A stretch of 64,000 bases of DNA from Pseudonocardia sp. N23 (lineage in GTDB: Bacteria; Actinomycetota; Actinomycetes; Mycobacteriales; Pseudonocardiaceae): contig NZ_BEGX01000071.1 in assembly GCF_002583555.1 (NCBI RefSeq), positions 62,001 through 126,000 of the forward strand, in the 5' to 3' direction. A program made the position numbers and the translations under genes. Below the pieces are notes generated by a model. The model did no database searches. It was given only the letters and a program-made list of their open reading frames with translations, and was not told the origin of the DNA. This document shows positions 42,302 to 51,259 of the stretch, in pieces. Position 1 is the stretch's first letter. The number at the start of each line of letters is the position of its first letter.

Positions 42302-42865
42302 TCAGCTGTCGGCGGGGACCGGTTCGCGCCGCAACGCGTCGAGGAACCCGCGGACCGTCACCGGCCCGTCGTGCAGCACCCCGTTGACGAAGAACGAGGG
42401 TGTCCCGAGGACCCCGCTGCGCACACCCGAGTTGAAGTCGGCCTCCACCCGGTCCTCCACGAACCGGGTGTTCGGCCACAGCACCTTCTCCACCGGCTGC
42501 ACGCCGATCTCCTCGGCGTAGCCGCGCAGGTCGTCCTGGGCGAGACGGGGCTCGTCGCCGGAGAACATGCGCTCGTGCATGGGCCAGAACAGCCCCTTCA
42601 ACGATGCTCCCTCCGCCGCCGTGGCCGCCGCGAGGGAGTACGGGTGCAGCTCGTAGAGGGGGAAGTGCCGGAACGCGAAGACCAGCTGGTCACCGAGGAT
42701 GCGGATGACCTCCTCGACCACCGGCTGGGCCGCGCGGCAGTACGGGCACTCGTAGTCGCCGTACTCGACGAGCGAGTACGGCGCGCCCAGGACGCCGCGC
42801 AGATGGTCGTACGACCCGATGGCCGGGTCGAGCCGGGATGTGCTGATCGTCGCCCTCCTCGTCAC
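42302..42865 (-). CDS. DsbA-family protein, cytosolic, divergent from nhaA
   Basis: The 187-residue thioredoxin-fold protein has SLVEYGDYECPYCRAAQP with CPYC at 40-43, FRHFPLYELHPYSLAAATAAEGA and the cis-Pro loop GTPSFFVNG. No signal peptide or membrane helix precedes it, so it is predicted to be cytosolic. The GTG start is only 30 bp from the nhaA GTG on the other strand. Fusions of this DsbA type to NhaA are known in other bacteria, so a functional link is plausible. Confidence 0.87.
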   Translation of the reverse strand: MTRRATISTSRLDPAIGSYDHLRGVLGAPYSLVEYGDYECPYCRAAQPVVEEVIRILGDQLVFAFRHFPLYELHPYSLAAATAAEGASLKGLFWPMHERMFSGDEPRLAQDDLRGYAEEIGVQPVEKVLWPNTRFVEDRVEADFNSGVRSGVLGTPSFFVNGVLHDGPVTVRGFLDALRREPVPADS

Positions 42866-42895
42866 GGACCACGGGCCGCGGGGCAGGATTCCGGG

Positions 42896-44236
42896 GTGGC
42901 CGTCACGACATTAGCCGAGCGCGGGGACCTCAGCCGCGCTGCGCGCCAGTTCCTGCGCACCGAGTCGGGCTCGGCAGTCATGCTGATCGGCGCGGCACTG
43001 GTCGCCCTGGTCTGGGCCAACGTCTCGGGCAGCTACGACACGTTCTGGCACACCGAGTTCTCCCTGCGTTTCGGGGGGATGGCGCTGACCGAGGACCTCA
43101 AGCACTGGGTCAACGACGGCCTGATGGTGATCTTCTTCTTCAGCATCGGCCTGGAGATCTCGCGGGAGATGACGCTCGGCGAGCTGCGCGGTGCCCGCGC
43201 GATCGCCGCGCCGGCCCTCGCCGCCCTCGGCGGCCTCACGGTCCCGGCGGCGCTCTACCTGGCGTTCAACCTGGGTGGCCCCGGCGCCGGGGCGTGGGGC
43301 ATCGCGATCTCCACCGACACCGCCGTCCTGCTCGGCGTCCTCGCCCTCGTCGGTCCCCGCTGCCCCGACCAGCTGCGCATCTTCCTGCTCGCTCTCGCCG
43401 TCGTCGACGACGTGGGCGCGATCGCCGCGATCGCGATCTTCTACACCGACCACGTGAACGTCACGGCGCTGCTCATCGCGATCGGGCTGTTCGTCGCCAT
43501 CGTCGCGCTGCGGTTCGTCAACTTCTGGCGAACGCCGATCTACGTGGCGATCGGCGTCGTCATGTGGGTGTTCGTGCTGGAGTCCGGGGTGCACCCGAGC
43601 GTCGTGGGCGTCACGATGGGCCTGCTCGTCAACGCCTACGCACCGCAACGGGTCGACCTGATGCGGCTGCAGCTCGCCGGCCGGAGCCTGCTGGTCGATC
43701 CCACCCCGGAGCGGGCGCTCGCTGCGCAGGCCGCCGCCGTGGGCACTGTGTCGCCCAACGAGCGGCTGCAGCTGCGCATCCAGCCGTGGTCGAGCTATGT
43801 GATCGTCCCGTTGTTCGTGCTGGCCAACGCCGGCCTGGTGCTCGACGGCGAGACCCTGCGCGCCGCGGCGTCCTCGCCGATCACGTGGGGCATCGTGGTC
43901 GGGCTGGTCGCCGGCAAGCTGATCGGCGTCTCCGCGGGGACCTGGTTCGCGCTGCGCACCGGCCTGGGGCGGGTCCCCGACACCTTGCGCTGGGGCCAGC
44001 TCATCGGTGGTGCCGCGTTGTCGGGGATCGGCTTCACCGTCGCCCTGTTCGTCACCGACCTCGCCTTCGAGGACGAGGCCCTCAAGAGCCAGGCGACGAT
44101 CGGGATCCTCGCGGGGTCGATCCTCGCGGCGCTGCTCGGCTGGCTGATCTTCCGGCTGCTGGGGGAGCGCGGCGGGCAGTGCTCGCCCTCCGGACTCCCG
44201 GTACTGCCCCCGCGGCCGTGGCGGCCGCCGTCCTGA
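42896..44236 (+). CDS. nhaA: Na+/H+ antiporter NhaA
   Basis: The 446-residue protein has the NhaA fold: NDGLMVIFFFSIGLEISREMTLGELRGARAIAAPALAALGG, ISTDTAVLLGVLALVG, and ALAVVDDVGAIAAIAIFY with the ion-binding pair Asp171-Asp172. About twelve helices end in a short Cys/Pro-rich tail. It exports Na+ for protons. CAGGAT at 42884-42889 lies 6 bases before the GTG start, suggesting a leaderless mRNA. Confidence 0.94.
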   Translation: MAVTTLAERGDLSRAARQFLRTESGSAVMLIGAALVALVWANVSGSYDTFWHTEFSLRFGGMALTEDLKHWVNDGLMVIFFFSIGLEISREMTLGELRGARAIAAPALAALGGLTVPAALYLAFNLGGPGAGAWGIAISTDTAVLLGVLALVGPRCPDQLRIFLLALAVVDDVGAIAAIAIFYTDHVNVTALLIAIGLFVAIVALRFVNFWRTPIYVAIGVVMWVFVLESGVHPSVVGVTMGLLVNAYAPQRVDLMRLQLAGRSLLVDPTPERALAAQAAAVGTVSPNERLQLRIQPWSSYVIVPLFVLANAGLVLDGETLRAAASSPITWGIVVGLVAGKLIGVSAGTWFALRTGLGRVPDTLRWGQLIGGAALSGIGFTVALFVTDLAFEDEALKSQATIGILAGSILAALLGWLIFRLLGERGGQCSPSGLPVLPPRPWRPPS

Positions 44237-44288
44237 TCCGAGGGCAGGTCTCCCGCCGGACGCGGCTCGGGACCGGTGGGGTCGGGGG

Positions 44289-45014
44289 TCAGGAACGGGC
44301 GGCGCGGACGCGCAGGACCGCGTCCCCGTCGTGTTCGGCCATCGGCGGCGCGAGGGCACCGACCCCGGCGACCGCGGCCGGGTGGCGCCGCCGCGGCGTG
44401 AGGTCGACCAGCCAGAACGGACCGACCGGTGCGTCGGCACCCGCCCAGTCCAGGACGGCGGCGGGCACACCGGGGGGGCTGAGCGTGATCGAGTCCATGG
44501 CCCGCGACAGCCCTTCGCCGGTGACCTTGAGCAGCGCCTCCTTGCGGGTCCAGATCCGCAGGAACTCCTCGGTGCTCGACGGTGCCGGCCGTTGCTTCTC
44601 CACCGGCGAGCTGACGTGCTCGGCCATCGACGCGACGTCCGACAGCGTCCGGTGGTGCTCGGCGTCGAGCCCGACGGCGACGTCGGCGACCGCGAGGCCG
44701 ACGAGGTCGCCGGAGTGGGTGAAGGAGAACTCGGGGGCGCCGGGCTCGTCGAGACGCGGTTTGCCGTGCTGGGCGCCGCAGCGGCAGGTGCGGTCGAACC
44801 GCACGCCCGCGGGGTGGGTGGCGGTGCGCTCGCCGAGGACGATGCGGGTCAGCGCGTGCGCGGCGAGGTAGCGGCCGGCGTCGTCGGGCCTGCGGAAGGC
44901 GCGCAGCCGGGTGCGTTCGTGCTCGTCGAGAAGGGTGACGAGGTCGGGCCGGGTGGCCGGGTCGATCGGGCGCGCCCACCAGATCGCGCACTCGGTCGGG
45001 TCGGGGACGGACAC
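44289..45014 (-). CDS. 4'-phosphopantetheinyl transferase (Sfp type)
   Basis: Sfp enzymes load the phosphopantetheine arm onto carrier proteins of fatty acid, polyketide or nonribosomal peptide synthases. From GTG 45014 the protein has 241 residues with FSFTHSGDLVGLAVADVAVGLDAEH (metal ligands Asp117 and Glu119) and FLRIWTRKEALLKVTGEGL (151-169). The upstream frame to 45104 has no ribosome binding support. No synthase gene is nearby, so it may serve several clusters. Confidence 0.9.
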   Translation of the reverse strand: MSVPDPTECAIWWARPIDPATRPDLVTLLDEHERTRLRAFRRPDDAGRYLAAHALTRIVLGERTATHPAGVRFDRTCRCGAQHGKPRLDEPGAPEFSFTHSGDLVGLAVADVAVGLDAEHHRTLSDVASMAEHVSSPVEKQRPAPSSTEEFLRIWTRKEALLKVTGEGLSRAMDSITLSPPGVPAAVLDWAGADAPVGPFWLVDLTPRRRHPAAVAGVGALAPPMAEHDGDAVLRVRAARS

Positions 45015-45162
45015 GTGGTCAGGGTCGCACGGCGTGGCGCCGTCATCGAGCGGGCGTGACGGGCGCGACGCGGGGACCGCGTGCGCGGGACGCGGCAGCA
45101 ACACCGCGTCCCGCGCACGGCCCCCCGATGCGGCCCGCCGTCACCAGCGACGGGCCGCGGTG

Positions 45163-45390
45163 TCAGCCGCTGCGGCGGGCGGCGAAGTCGCTGCGCGGGT
45201 GCAGCGGCTTCGTCGACACCGAACCCTGGCGCGTGGACGGCGCTCCCGGGTTCGTGCGCTGGGGCTGGTTCCCACCCTTGCGGCGCGCGCGGCGTTCGGC
45301 GCGGTTGAGGACGGGCTGGTCCGCGTCACCCGCTGTGGTTGCGGCGGGAACGTCGGTGGTCGATCGAGGCGACGGGACAGGGGCAGTCAT
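45163..45390 (-). CDS. Small basic disordered actinobacterial protein
   Basis: ATG 45390 has GGAGG 5 bases upstream. The 75-residue product (MTAPVPSPRSTTDVPAAT..., VLNRAERRARRKGGNQPQRTNPG, RQGSVSTKPLHPRSDFAARRSG) is Arg/Pro/Ser-rich with a short NRAERRARR helix. Similar short proteins recur in Pseudonocardiales. Function is unknown. Confidence 0.65.
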   Translation of the reverse strand: MTAPVPSPRSTTDVPAATTAGDADQPVLNRAERRARRKGGNQPQRTNPGAPSTRQGSVSTKPLHPRSDFAARRSG

Positions 45391-45587
45391 GCGGACCTCC
45401 GGGTGAGCTGGGCCGGCGCTCAGCGACGGACGGCGAGGGCCGGCCGGTGGGCTGGGACGGGGCAACCCCGCACGAACGGCGGGGGCGACTGCGGGCGGGC
45501 GCCCGCGGTCGACTCAGAGGAAGAAACGCATGGGCGAGAAGGTAGCGGGGTGTGTCATGTTGCCGCCACTGAATTAACGTCGACACC

Positions 45588-45933
45588 GTGACCAGCGCGA
45601 ACGTGGCCCCGGACGTGGTCGTCGTCGGCGGTGGGATCGCCGGGGCGTCGGCGGCGACGTACATCCCCGGGCACGGTACCGGCCCGGTCCGGGCTCTCGT
45701 TGCGGCCTGCCTGCCCCGGTTCGCCGCACTCGCCGAGGAGTTCGGCGCGGCCCCGCCGCTGACCCCGGTGCTGCGGCGCGGCGACGATCGGGCTGACGCC
45801 GTTGCGGCGCACGGCGGCGGTGCTGTCGGTGGCGGAGCCGGAGCGGCTCGTGGGCGTCGACGCCCGCCCCGACGAGGTCGAGGTCGCGCCGGCGCTGGAG
45901 CGGGTCGCCGCGGTGCCGACCCGGCGGAGCTGA
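45588..45933 (+). pseudogene. Decayed FAD-dependent (DAO-type) oxidoreductase
   Basis: GTG 45588 opens MTSANVAPDVVVVGGGIAGASAATYI, an intact N-terminal dinucleotide-binding motif. The frame then jumps to ALVAACLPRFAALAEEFGAAPPLTPVLRR, a mid-protein segment. After about 45785 the coding sequence continues only in another frame (LTPLRRTAAVLSVAEPERL, GVDARPDEVEVAPALERVAAV) and stops near 45933. Internal deletions plus a frameshift leave about a quarter of a ~380-residue enzyme. Confidence 0.75.
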
Positions 45934-45987
45934 GCCCGTCCCAACTCATGTAAGCGGGCGCTCACCGTCGATGGCACGATGGTGTGC

Positions 45988-47196
45988 ATGACGGAGACCG
46001 CCAGCACCGGTACCCCGGCCTCGCCCACGCTGTTCGACGGCGAGTTCTGGAACGATCCCTACCCGGCCTACGCGGCGCTGCGCGAGGCGTCGCCGGTGCG
46101 GCGCATCGACATGCCCGGTGGCCCGGCATGGATCGTCACCCGCTACGACGACGTGCGCGCCGCCTTCACCGACCCCCGGCTGGCCAAGGACTGGCGCTGG
46201 ACGCTGCCGCCCGAGCAGCGCGCCGACGCCCCGGCCACGCCGATGATGATCCTGATGGACCCACCGGACCACACGCGGCTGCGCAAGCTCGTCAGCCGGC
46301 CCTTCACCGCCCGGCGGATGGCCGAGCTGCGCCCGCGGGTCGAGGAGATCGCCGCCGACCTGCTGGCCGACCTGCCTGCCGACGGCACCGTCGACCTCAT
46401 GGCGCACTACGCGTTCCTGCTCCCGGTGCGGGTGATCTGCGAGCTGCTCGGTGTCCCGGCCGAGGACCGTGACGACTTCAGCGCCTGGTCGGCCACGATG
46501 GTCGACGAGGCGCCCCAGGACGCCAAGGCCGCCGCCTCCCAGAAGATGGGCGCCTACCTGGGCGCGCTCGTCGGGCGCAAGGCCGCCGAGCCGGGCGACG
46601 ACCTGCTGTCTGCGCTCGTCGCCGTCTCCGAGGACGACGGCGACCGGCTCTCCGGCGAGGAGCTCGTCGCCATGGGGATGCTGCTGCTCATCGCCGGGCA
46701 CGAGACCACCGTCAACCTCATCGGCAACGCGCTGCTCGGCCTGCTCACCCACCCCGACCAGCTCGACCTGCTGCGCCGCGACCCCGCGCTGGGCAAGGGT
46801 GCGGTCGAGGAGTTCCTGCGCTGGGAGTCGCCCGTCGGCAACGCGCCCGTGCGGTTCACCACCTCCGACGTCGAGATCGCGGGGACGACGATCCCCGGCG
46901 GGTCCGTCGTGGTGCTGGGGCTGGGCGCCGCGAACCGCGACCCCGCCCGCTTCCCCGACGCCGACCGGCTCGACCTCACCCGTGACGCGAGCGGGCACGT
47001 CGCGTTCGGTCATGGCCTGCACTTCTGCCTGGGCGCGCAGCTCGCCCGGATCGAGGGTGACGTCGCGCTGCGGGCGCTGCTCGACCGCTACCCGACGCTC
47101 ACCCTCGCCGCCGACCCCGGCGACCTGGTGTACCGGCACAGCACGCTGATCCGCGGGCTGACCGAGCTGCCGGTCACGGTGGGGTCGTCGGGGTGA
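45988..47196 (+). CDS. Cytochrome P450
   Basis: The 402-residue P450 has [18 protein letters not shown] (90-107), the I-helix AGHETT (236-241), ExxR at Glu275-Arg278 and haem loop [10 protein letters not shown] (340-349) with Cys347. It resembles the CYP107-like soluble P450s common in actinomycetes; the substrate is unknown. ATG 45988 lies 7 bases after the -10-like CACGAT (45975-45980). It is intact although both neighbours are decayed, so it may be the surviving part of a lost pathway. Confidence 0.93.
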   Translation: MTETASTGTPASPTLFDGEFWNDPYPAYAALREASPVRRIDMPGGPAWIVTRYDDVRAAFTDPRLAKDWRWTLPPEQRADAPATPMMILMDPPDHTRLRKLVSRPFTARRMAELRPRVEEIAADLLADLPADGTVDLMAHYAFLLPVRVICELLGVPAEDRDDFSAWSATMVDEAPQDAKAAASQKMGAYLGALVGRKAAEPGDDLLSALVAVSEDDGDRLSGEELVAMGMLLLIAGHETTVNLIGNALLGLLTHPDQLDLLRRDPALGKGAVEEFLRWESPVGNAPVRFTTSDVEIAGTTIPGGSVVVLGLGAANRDPARFPDADRLDLTRDASGHVAFGHGLHFCLGAQLARIEGDVALRALLDRYPTLTLAADPGDLVYRHSTLIRGLTELPVTVGSSG

Positions 47197-47680
47197 CGTG
47201 GCCGGGCACCAGCGTCGGCATCCCGATGCCCAGGTCGACGTAGGCGCCGCCGGGCAGCTCCCGCGCCACCCTGGCCGCGAGCTCGTCCCTGGTGGGAGCC
47301 AGCAGGAGCCACCTCCGTCGCGCAGGGTCCGGAACTCGATCTGCTTCTCCGCACCGGAGGCGTCGACGACGCGCTGCACGTGGATGCCGGGGGTGCGCAC
47401 GGCATCGGGGTCGATCTCCCCTGGTGCTCGACGAGGTGCTCGACCTCGGCGATCGTGATCCGCCCGGCGGCCGCGCAGCCGGGGTTGACGCTGCGCGACG
47501 ACCGCCGGTACACGAGGTTGCCGTGCCGGTCGCCCTTCCAGGCGTGGAGCAGCGCGAAGCCGGCGACGATCGCCTGTTCCAGCACGTGGCGCGGCCGCCG
47601 AACTCGCGGGTCTCCTTCGGCGGCGACGCGACGGCGACCGTGCCGTCCGGGGCGTGGCGCCAAGGGGAGGTCAGCGTCGG
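47197..47680 (-). pseudogene. Remnant of 3-oxoacid CoA-transferase subunits A and B
   Basis: Reading leftward, subunit A segments appear in three different frames: [21 protein letters not shown], then [27 protein letters not shown]...[16 protein letters not shown], then [20 protein letters not shown]. The start of subunit B follows ([32 protein letters not shown]), ending at the P450 stop. At least three frameshifts and loss of both ends show it is dead. These enzymes act on 3-oxoacids such as 3-oxoadipate, and a pcaB-like gene lies 1 kb away. Confidence 0.82.
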
Positions 47681-47734
47681 CGACCGTCGTCCCGACGCCG
47701 GCGGGTGCAGAACGCGCGACCCGCGACCTGTCCG

Positions 47735-48382
47735 TCAGCGCAGCGCCGCGGCCAGGTCCTCGACCGTCGCCAGCACCGTGACCGCGCCCGCCTCCTCCAG
47801 CTCACCCGGGTCGGCGTAGCCCCAGCCCGCCCCGAGGCAGGCGATGCCGTGTGCGGCGGACCCGGCGACGTCGTTGCGCCGGTCGCCCACCATCACCGCA
47901 CCATCGGTGGCACCGGGTCCGATGCGCCGCAACGCCTCTGCGACGACGTCGGCCTTCGTGGGGCGGCCGGCGTCGAGGGTGTCGCCGGTGATCGTCGTGA
48001 ACAGGTCCGTCCAGCCGTGGTGGTCGAGGATGCGTTCGGCGTAGACCTCGGCCTTGCTCGTCGCGAGCGCCAGCCGGACCCCGGCGCCGGACAGCTCGCG
48101 CAGCAGCGCGTCGATCCCGGGATAAGGGGTGCAGTCGTAAAGGCCCCGCGCGGCGTAGTGCCTGCGGTAGACGACGAGCGCCTCGTCGGCCGCCGCGTCG
48201 CCGACGATGCCCGGCAGCGTCGTGTAGAGCGGCGGGCCGAGGACGTGGCGGCCGACCGCGCCGGGCGCCACCTCGACACCCATCTCCGCGAACGCGGCGT
48301 GCAGCGAGCCGAGGATGCCGGGGGCCGAGTCGACGAGGGTGCCGTCGAGGTCGAGCAGGACCGGGTCGTGGAGGGAACGCAC
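47735..48382 (-). CDS. HAD-family phosphatase (phosphoglycolate phosphatase-like)
   Basis: GTG 48382 has GAGGAT upstream. The 215-residue protein has motif I DLDGTLVDSA (11-20), motif II ATSKAEVYAERIL, motif III Lys in GRPTKADVV and motif IV MVGDRRNDVAGSAAHGI. The helical cap between motifs I and II is that of Gph/PGP-type HAD hydrolases. The true substrate is not assignable. The 293-bp gap to the divergent pcaB-like gene has no other gene. Confidence 0.9.
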   Translation of the reverse strand: MRSLHDPVLLDLDGTLVDSAPGILGSLHAAFAEMGVEVAPGAVGRHVLGPPLYTTLPGIVGDAAADEALVVYRRHYAARGLYDCTPYPGIDALLRELSGAGVRLALATSKAEVYAERILDHHGWTDLFTTITGDTLDAGRPTKADVVAEALRRIGPGATDGAVMVGDRRNDVAGSAAHGIACLGAGWGYADPGELEEAGAVTVLATVEDLAAALR

Positions 48383-48675
48383 CGGGACATCCTCGCCGGG
48401 ACCGCAGGCAACGCGCTCTCCCGGGGTGGTCGGCCCCGCGGATACGTGTTCGACGGGCCCTGAGGACATCCGTCTCTGCGGATCCGGACTGTGTGCCGGC
48501 CTGCACGGACCACGGCCCGGGACGGAGTCGGTGATCATCGATGCCCGGATCCACGCCGGCGGCGGGCGCAACGCCGTCACCGTCCCGGGCAACGGCGTCG
48601 ACGGCGCCGAGGTCACCCAGTGCACGGAGCTGCTGCCCCGTTCGGCCACGCCCCCCGATGACTACGCTGCAGCGC

Positions 48676-49818
48676 ATGTCCGACGTCCCGGGCGGCATGC
48701 TCGGCCCGCTGCTGGGTTCCGATCGGGTCGCCGCGACCCTCGACGGGCAGGCCTGGCTGGCCGCGTTGCTCGACGTCGAGGTCGCGCTCACCCACGCCGC
48801 CGCAGGTCAGGGGCTCGTCGACGCCGCCGACGTCGTGGGGGTGGTCGCCGCCGCCGCGACGCTGCGCAGCGGGCTGGATCCGGCTGTGCTCGCCGCCGAG
48901 GCGGTCGAGGGCGGTAACCCGGTGATCCCGTTGGCGCGCAGGCTGCGCGCCGCCGCGGGCACAGCCGGTGGCGCCGTGCACCCGGGTGCCACCAGCCAGG
49001 ACGTCATGGACACCGCGCTGGTGCTGCTCGTCCGCGCCGCCGCTGCGGTGATCGGTGACGACCTGGCCGCGGCCGCCGCCGCCGCGGCCCGGCTCGGCGC
49101 CGGGCACCGCGATACCCCGATGGCCGCCCGGACCCTGGGGCAGCAGGCGTTGCCGACGACGTTCGGGCTGGTCGCGGCGGGATGGTGCGCCGGACTGGAC
49201 CGCGCCCGGCACGGCCTCGCCGAGGTCGTCGCGGCGCTGCCCGTCCAGTTCGGGGGTGCGGCGGGGACGCTCGCCGCGTCGCACCCGGACGGCCCCGCTG
49301 TTGCCGACGCGCTCGCCGACCGGCTCGGTCTGCCTCGTCAGGACGTCCCGTGGCACACCGAGCGGTCCCGGATCGGGGAGCTCGCCGGTGCGCTCGGCGT
49401 CGCCGCGGGGGCGTGCGCGAAGCCGGCCACCGATGTCGTGCTGCTCGCTGCCACCGAGGTCGGCGAGGTCTCCGAGGCGGAGCCGGGCGGCTCGTCGTCC
49501 ATGCCGCACAAGCGCAACCCGGTCGCGGCGGTGACGGCGCGCGCGTCGGCACACCGCGCCCCCGGCCTGGTCGCGACCCTGCTCGCCGCCGCCGACCACG
49601 AGCACCAGCGCGCCGCCGGCGCCTGGCACTGCGAGTGGCCTGCGCTGACCGACCTGCTGCTCGCCACCGGTGGCGCCGCGGCCCGGCTGCGCACCTGCCT
49701 CGACGGCCTCGTCGTGCACCCGGATGCCATGGCACGCAACCTGTCGCTGATCGACGCGGGCGGAATTCCGCACCACGCGGGCGAGCTCGTCGACCGCATC
49801 CTGGCCCACCGCAGGTAG
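48676..49818 (+). CDS. pcaB: 3-carboxy-cis,cis-muconate cycloisomerase-like lyase (PcaB)
   Basis: This member of the fumarase/aspartase superfamily has the signature GSSSMPHKRNP (residues 272-282), plus GNPVIPLARRLRAAAG, HPGATSQDVMDTALVLLVR and ARTLGQQALPTTFGLVAAGW, as in PcaB of the protocatechuate branch. It is 380 residues from ATG 48676, which lies 7 bases after the -10 box TACGCT (48663-48668). No other pca gene is intact in the window; a decayed CoA-transferase pair is nearby. Confidence 0.82.
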   Translation: MSDVPGGMLGPLLGSDRVAATLDGQAWLAALLDVEVALTHAAAGQGLVDAADVVGVVAAAATLRSGLDPAVLAAEAVEGGNPVIPLARRLRAAAGTAGGAVHPGATSQDVMDTALVLLVRAAAAVIGDDLAAAAAAAARLGAGHRDTPMAARTLGQQALPTTFGLVAAGWCAGLDRARHGLAEVVAALPVQFGGAAGTLAASHPDGPAVADALADRLGLPRQDVPWHTERSRIGELAGALGVAAGACAKPATDVVLLAATEVGEVSEAEPGGSSSMPHKRNPVAAVTARASAHRAPGLVATLLAAADHEHQRAAGAWHCEWPALTDLLLATGGAAARLRTCLDGLVVHPDAMARNLSLIDAGGIPHHAGELVDRILAHRR

Positions 49819-49824
49819 CGGGTC

Positions 49825-49864
49825 GTGAGCGGCGGTGGTCGCCCTGGCGACCATGGCCACTCAC
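49825..49864. repeat. 40-bp palindromic repeat, copy C
   Basis: The arms 49825-49844 and 49845-49864 match at 16 of 20. The left arm starts GTGAGCGGCGGTGGTCGC and is preceded by GGTC. It ends one base before the AGGGAG ribosome binding site of the next gene, so it would fold in that gene's 5' leader. Confidence 0.82.
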
Positions 49865-49879
49865 AGGGAGACTGCGCTG

Positions 49880-50956
49880 GTGGCGGAGCGGGTGCTGACA
49901 CGGGAGGCGCTCAACCGTGCCCTGCTCGCCCGGCAGGGGTTGCTGGAGCGGGTCCGGCTCACCCCGGAGCGGGCCGTCGAGCGTTTCGGCGGGCTGCAGA
50001 CGCAGTACGCGCCGTCCGGCTACGTCGGGCTGTGGTCACGGCTGGACGGGTTCGCCAGGGACGACCTGACCGCGGCGCTGACGTCGGGACGCGTCGTGCA
50101 GGCCTGGGCGATGCGCTGCACGATCCACATGGTCTCCCGAGCCGACCACGCCCCGCTCACCGCGGCGGTCCGGCTGCCGCGGCGCGGGTACTGGATGCGG
50201 TTGCACAAGGGCCACGACGAGGAGCGGTTCGTCGAGGCGTCGGCGCTGGTCCGGGCCCGGTTGGCCGACGGTCCGGCGACGCAGGCCGCGCTCGTCGCGA
50301 CACTGACCGACGCCGGTCTCGACCGGGCGCTGTTCCCCGGCACCCAGCTGTGGACGGACATGGTCCGCGTCCCACCGGCAGGCACCTGGGAGCGGCCCCG
50401 CGCCCACGTCTACGGCCTGGCCACCGACCACCTGGGTGCGGCCGCACCTGCCGGGTCCCCGGAGCCCGCCGACGTCGTCGCCGCGGGGGAGGAGCTGCTG
50501 GTCCGGCGCTACCTGCGCGGGTTCGGCCCGGCCTCGGCGCCCGACGTCGCCCGCTGGGCGGGGGTGACCGTCGGCACCGTCCGCGCCGCCGTCGAGCGCC
50601 TCGACCTGCGCCGGTTTCGCGCCGAGGACGGCGCCGAGCTCGTCGACCTGCCCCGCGCCCCGCTGCCCGATCCGGGGGTCCCGGCGCCGGTGCGGTTCCT
50701 CTCGACCTTCGACGCGGCGCTGCTGCTCGGGCACGCGAGCCGGGCCGGCGTGGTCCCCGCCGGGTGCCGGGACCGGGTGTTCCACCGGTCCATCCCGCAG
50801 TCCGTGCCGACGGTCCTCGTCGACGGCCGGGTCGCGGGTAGCTGGCGGGTCACCGAGGGGCGGGTCGTCGTGACGCCGTTCGCGGAGCTGACGACGCGGC
50901 AGGCTCGCGAGGTCGGCGACGAGGCGGAGCGGCTCGCCGCCTTCTGGACAGGGTGA
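49880..50956 (+). CDS. Winged-helix DNA-binding protein of the AlkZ-like glycosylase family
   Basis: The 358-residue protein belongs to the HTH_42/AlkZ-like family: LTREALNRALLARQGLLERV, FGGLQTQYAPSGYVGLWSRL, WAMRCTIHMVSRADH, YLRGFGPASAPDVARWAGV and FLSTFDAALLLGH. Gln40-Thr-Gln42 matches the QxQ motif that is catalytic in AlkZ DNA glycosylases, which unhook crosslinks or excise alkylated bases. GTG 49880 with AGGGAG upstream is preferred over the frame at 49835, which reads through the palindromic repeat. Confidence 0.83.
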   Translation: MAERVLTREALNRALLARQGLLERVRLTPERAVERFGGLQTQYAPSGYVGLWSRLDGFARDDLTAALTSGRVVQAWAMRCTIHMVSRADHAPLTAAVRLPRRGYWMRLHKGHDEERFVEASALVRARLADGPATQAALVATLTDAGLDRALFPGTQLWTDMVRVPPAGTWERPRAHVYGLATDHLGAAAPAGSPEPADVVAAGEELLVRRYLRGFGPASAPDVARWAGVTVGTVRAAVERLDLRRFRAEDGAELVDLPRAPLPDPGVPAPVRFLSTFDAALLLGHASRAGVVPAGCRDRVFHRSIPQSVPTVLVDGRVAGSWRVTEGRVVVTPFAELTTRQAREVGDEAERLAAFWTG

Positions 50957-51022
50957 CGGCCCGGACGCCGCGAAGGCGTCCGGGCCGGGGGACGGGATCG
51001 GTCTGCCGGCACCGCGAGCAGG

Positions 51023-51259
51023 TCAGCGCAGGAGCTTGTGCAGGTCGGCCGGCGCGTCTTGCTGCGCCCGCAGGTCGGCGAAGAGCCGCTGCACATCGCG
51101 GTCGGCATGGCTGACGTCGTCGCGGGTGAGCAGGCCGGTGAAGGGTGCGGAGGGACGGAACTGGGAGAGCCGGAAGGGGCGGCGACCGTTGCGGTGCGCC
51201 CGCACCGAGACGGCGACGACGACGAGGACCAGGGCGAGAACCAGCAGTGAGAGGACCAT
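51023..51259 (-). CDS. Small single-helix membrane protein
   Basis: The 78-residue protein has one N-terminal helix (VLSLLVLALVLVVVAVSV), a basic segment (RAHRNGRRPFRLSQFRPSAPF) and a charged C-terminal helix (LTRDDVSHADRDVQRLFADLRAQQDAP). No family is known to me. The -10 box GATAGT lies 7 bases from the ATG on the minus strand, so the mRNA is likely leaderless. It shares its regulatory region with the divergent AraC gene. Confidence 0.7.
   Translation of the reverse strand: MVLSLLVLALVLVVVAVSVRAHRNGRRPFRLSQFRPSAPFTGLLTRDDVSHADRDVQRLFADLRAQQDAPADLHKLLR

Noticed and set aside
48383..48675. Open frames in the HAD-pcaB divergent gap
   Set aside because: No frame has a start with ribosome binding site or recognisable domain; the region is best read as two divergent promoters.
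49835..49879. Longer start of the AlkZ-like protein
   Set aside because: It would translate half of the 40-bp palindrome and has no ribosome binding site, while GTG 49880 has AGGGAG upstream.
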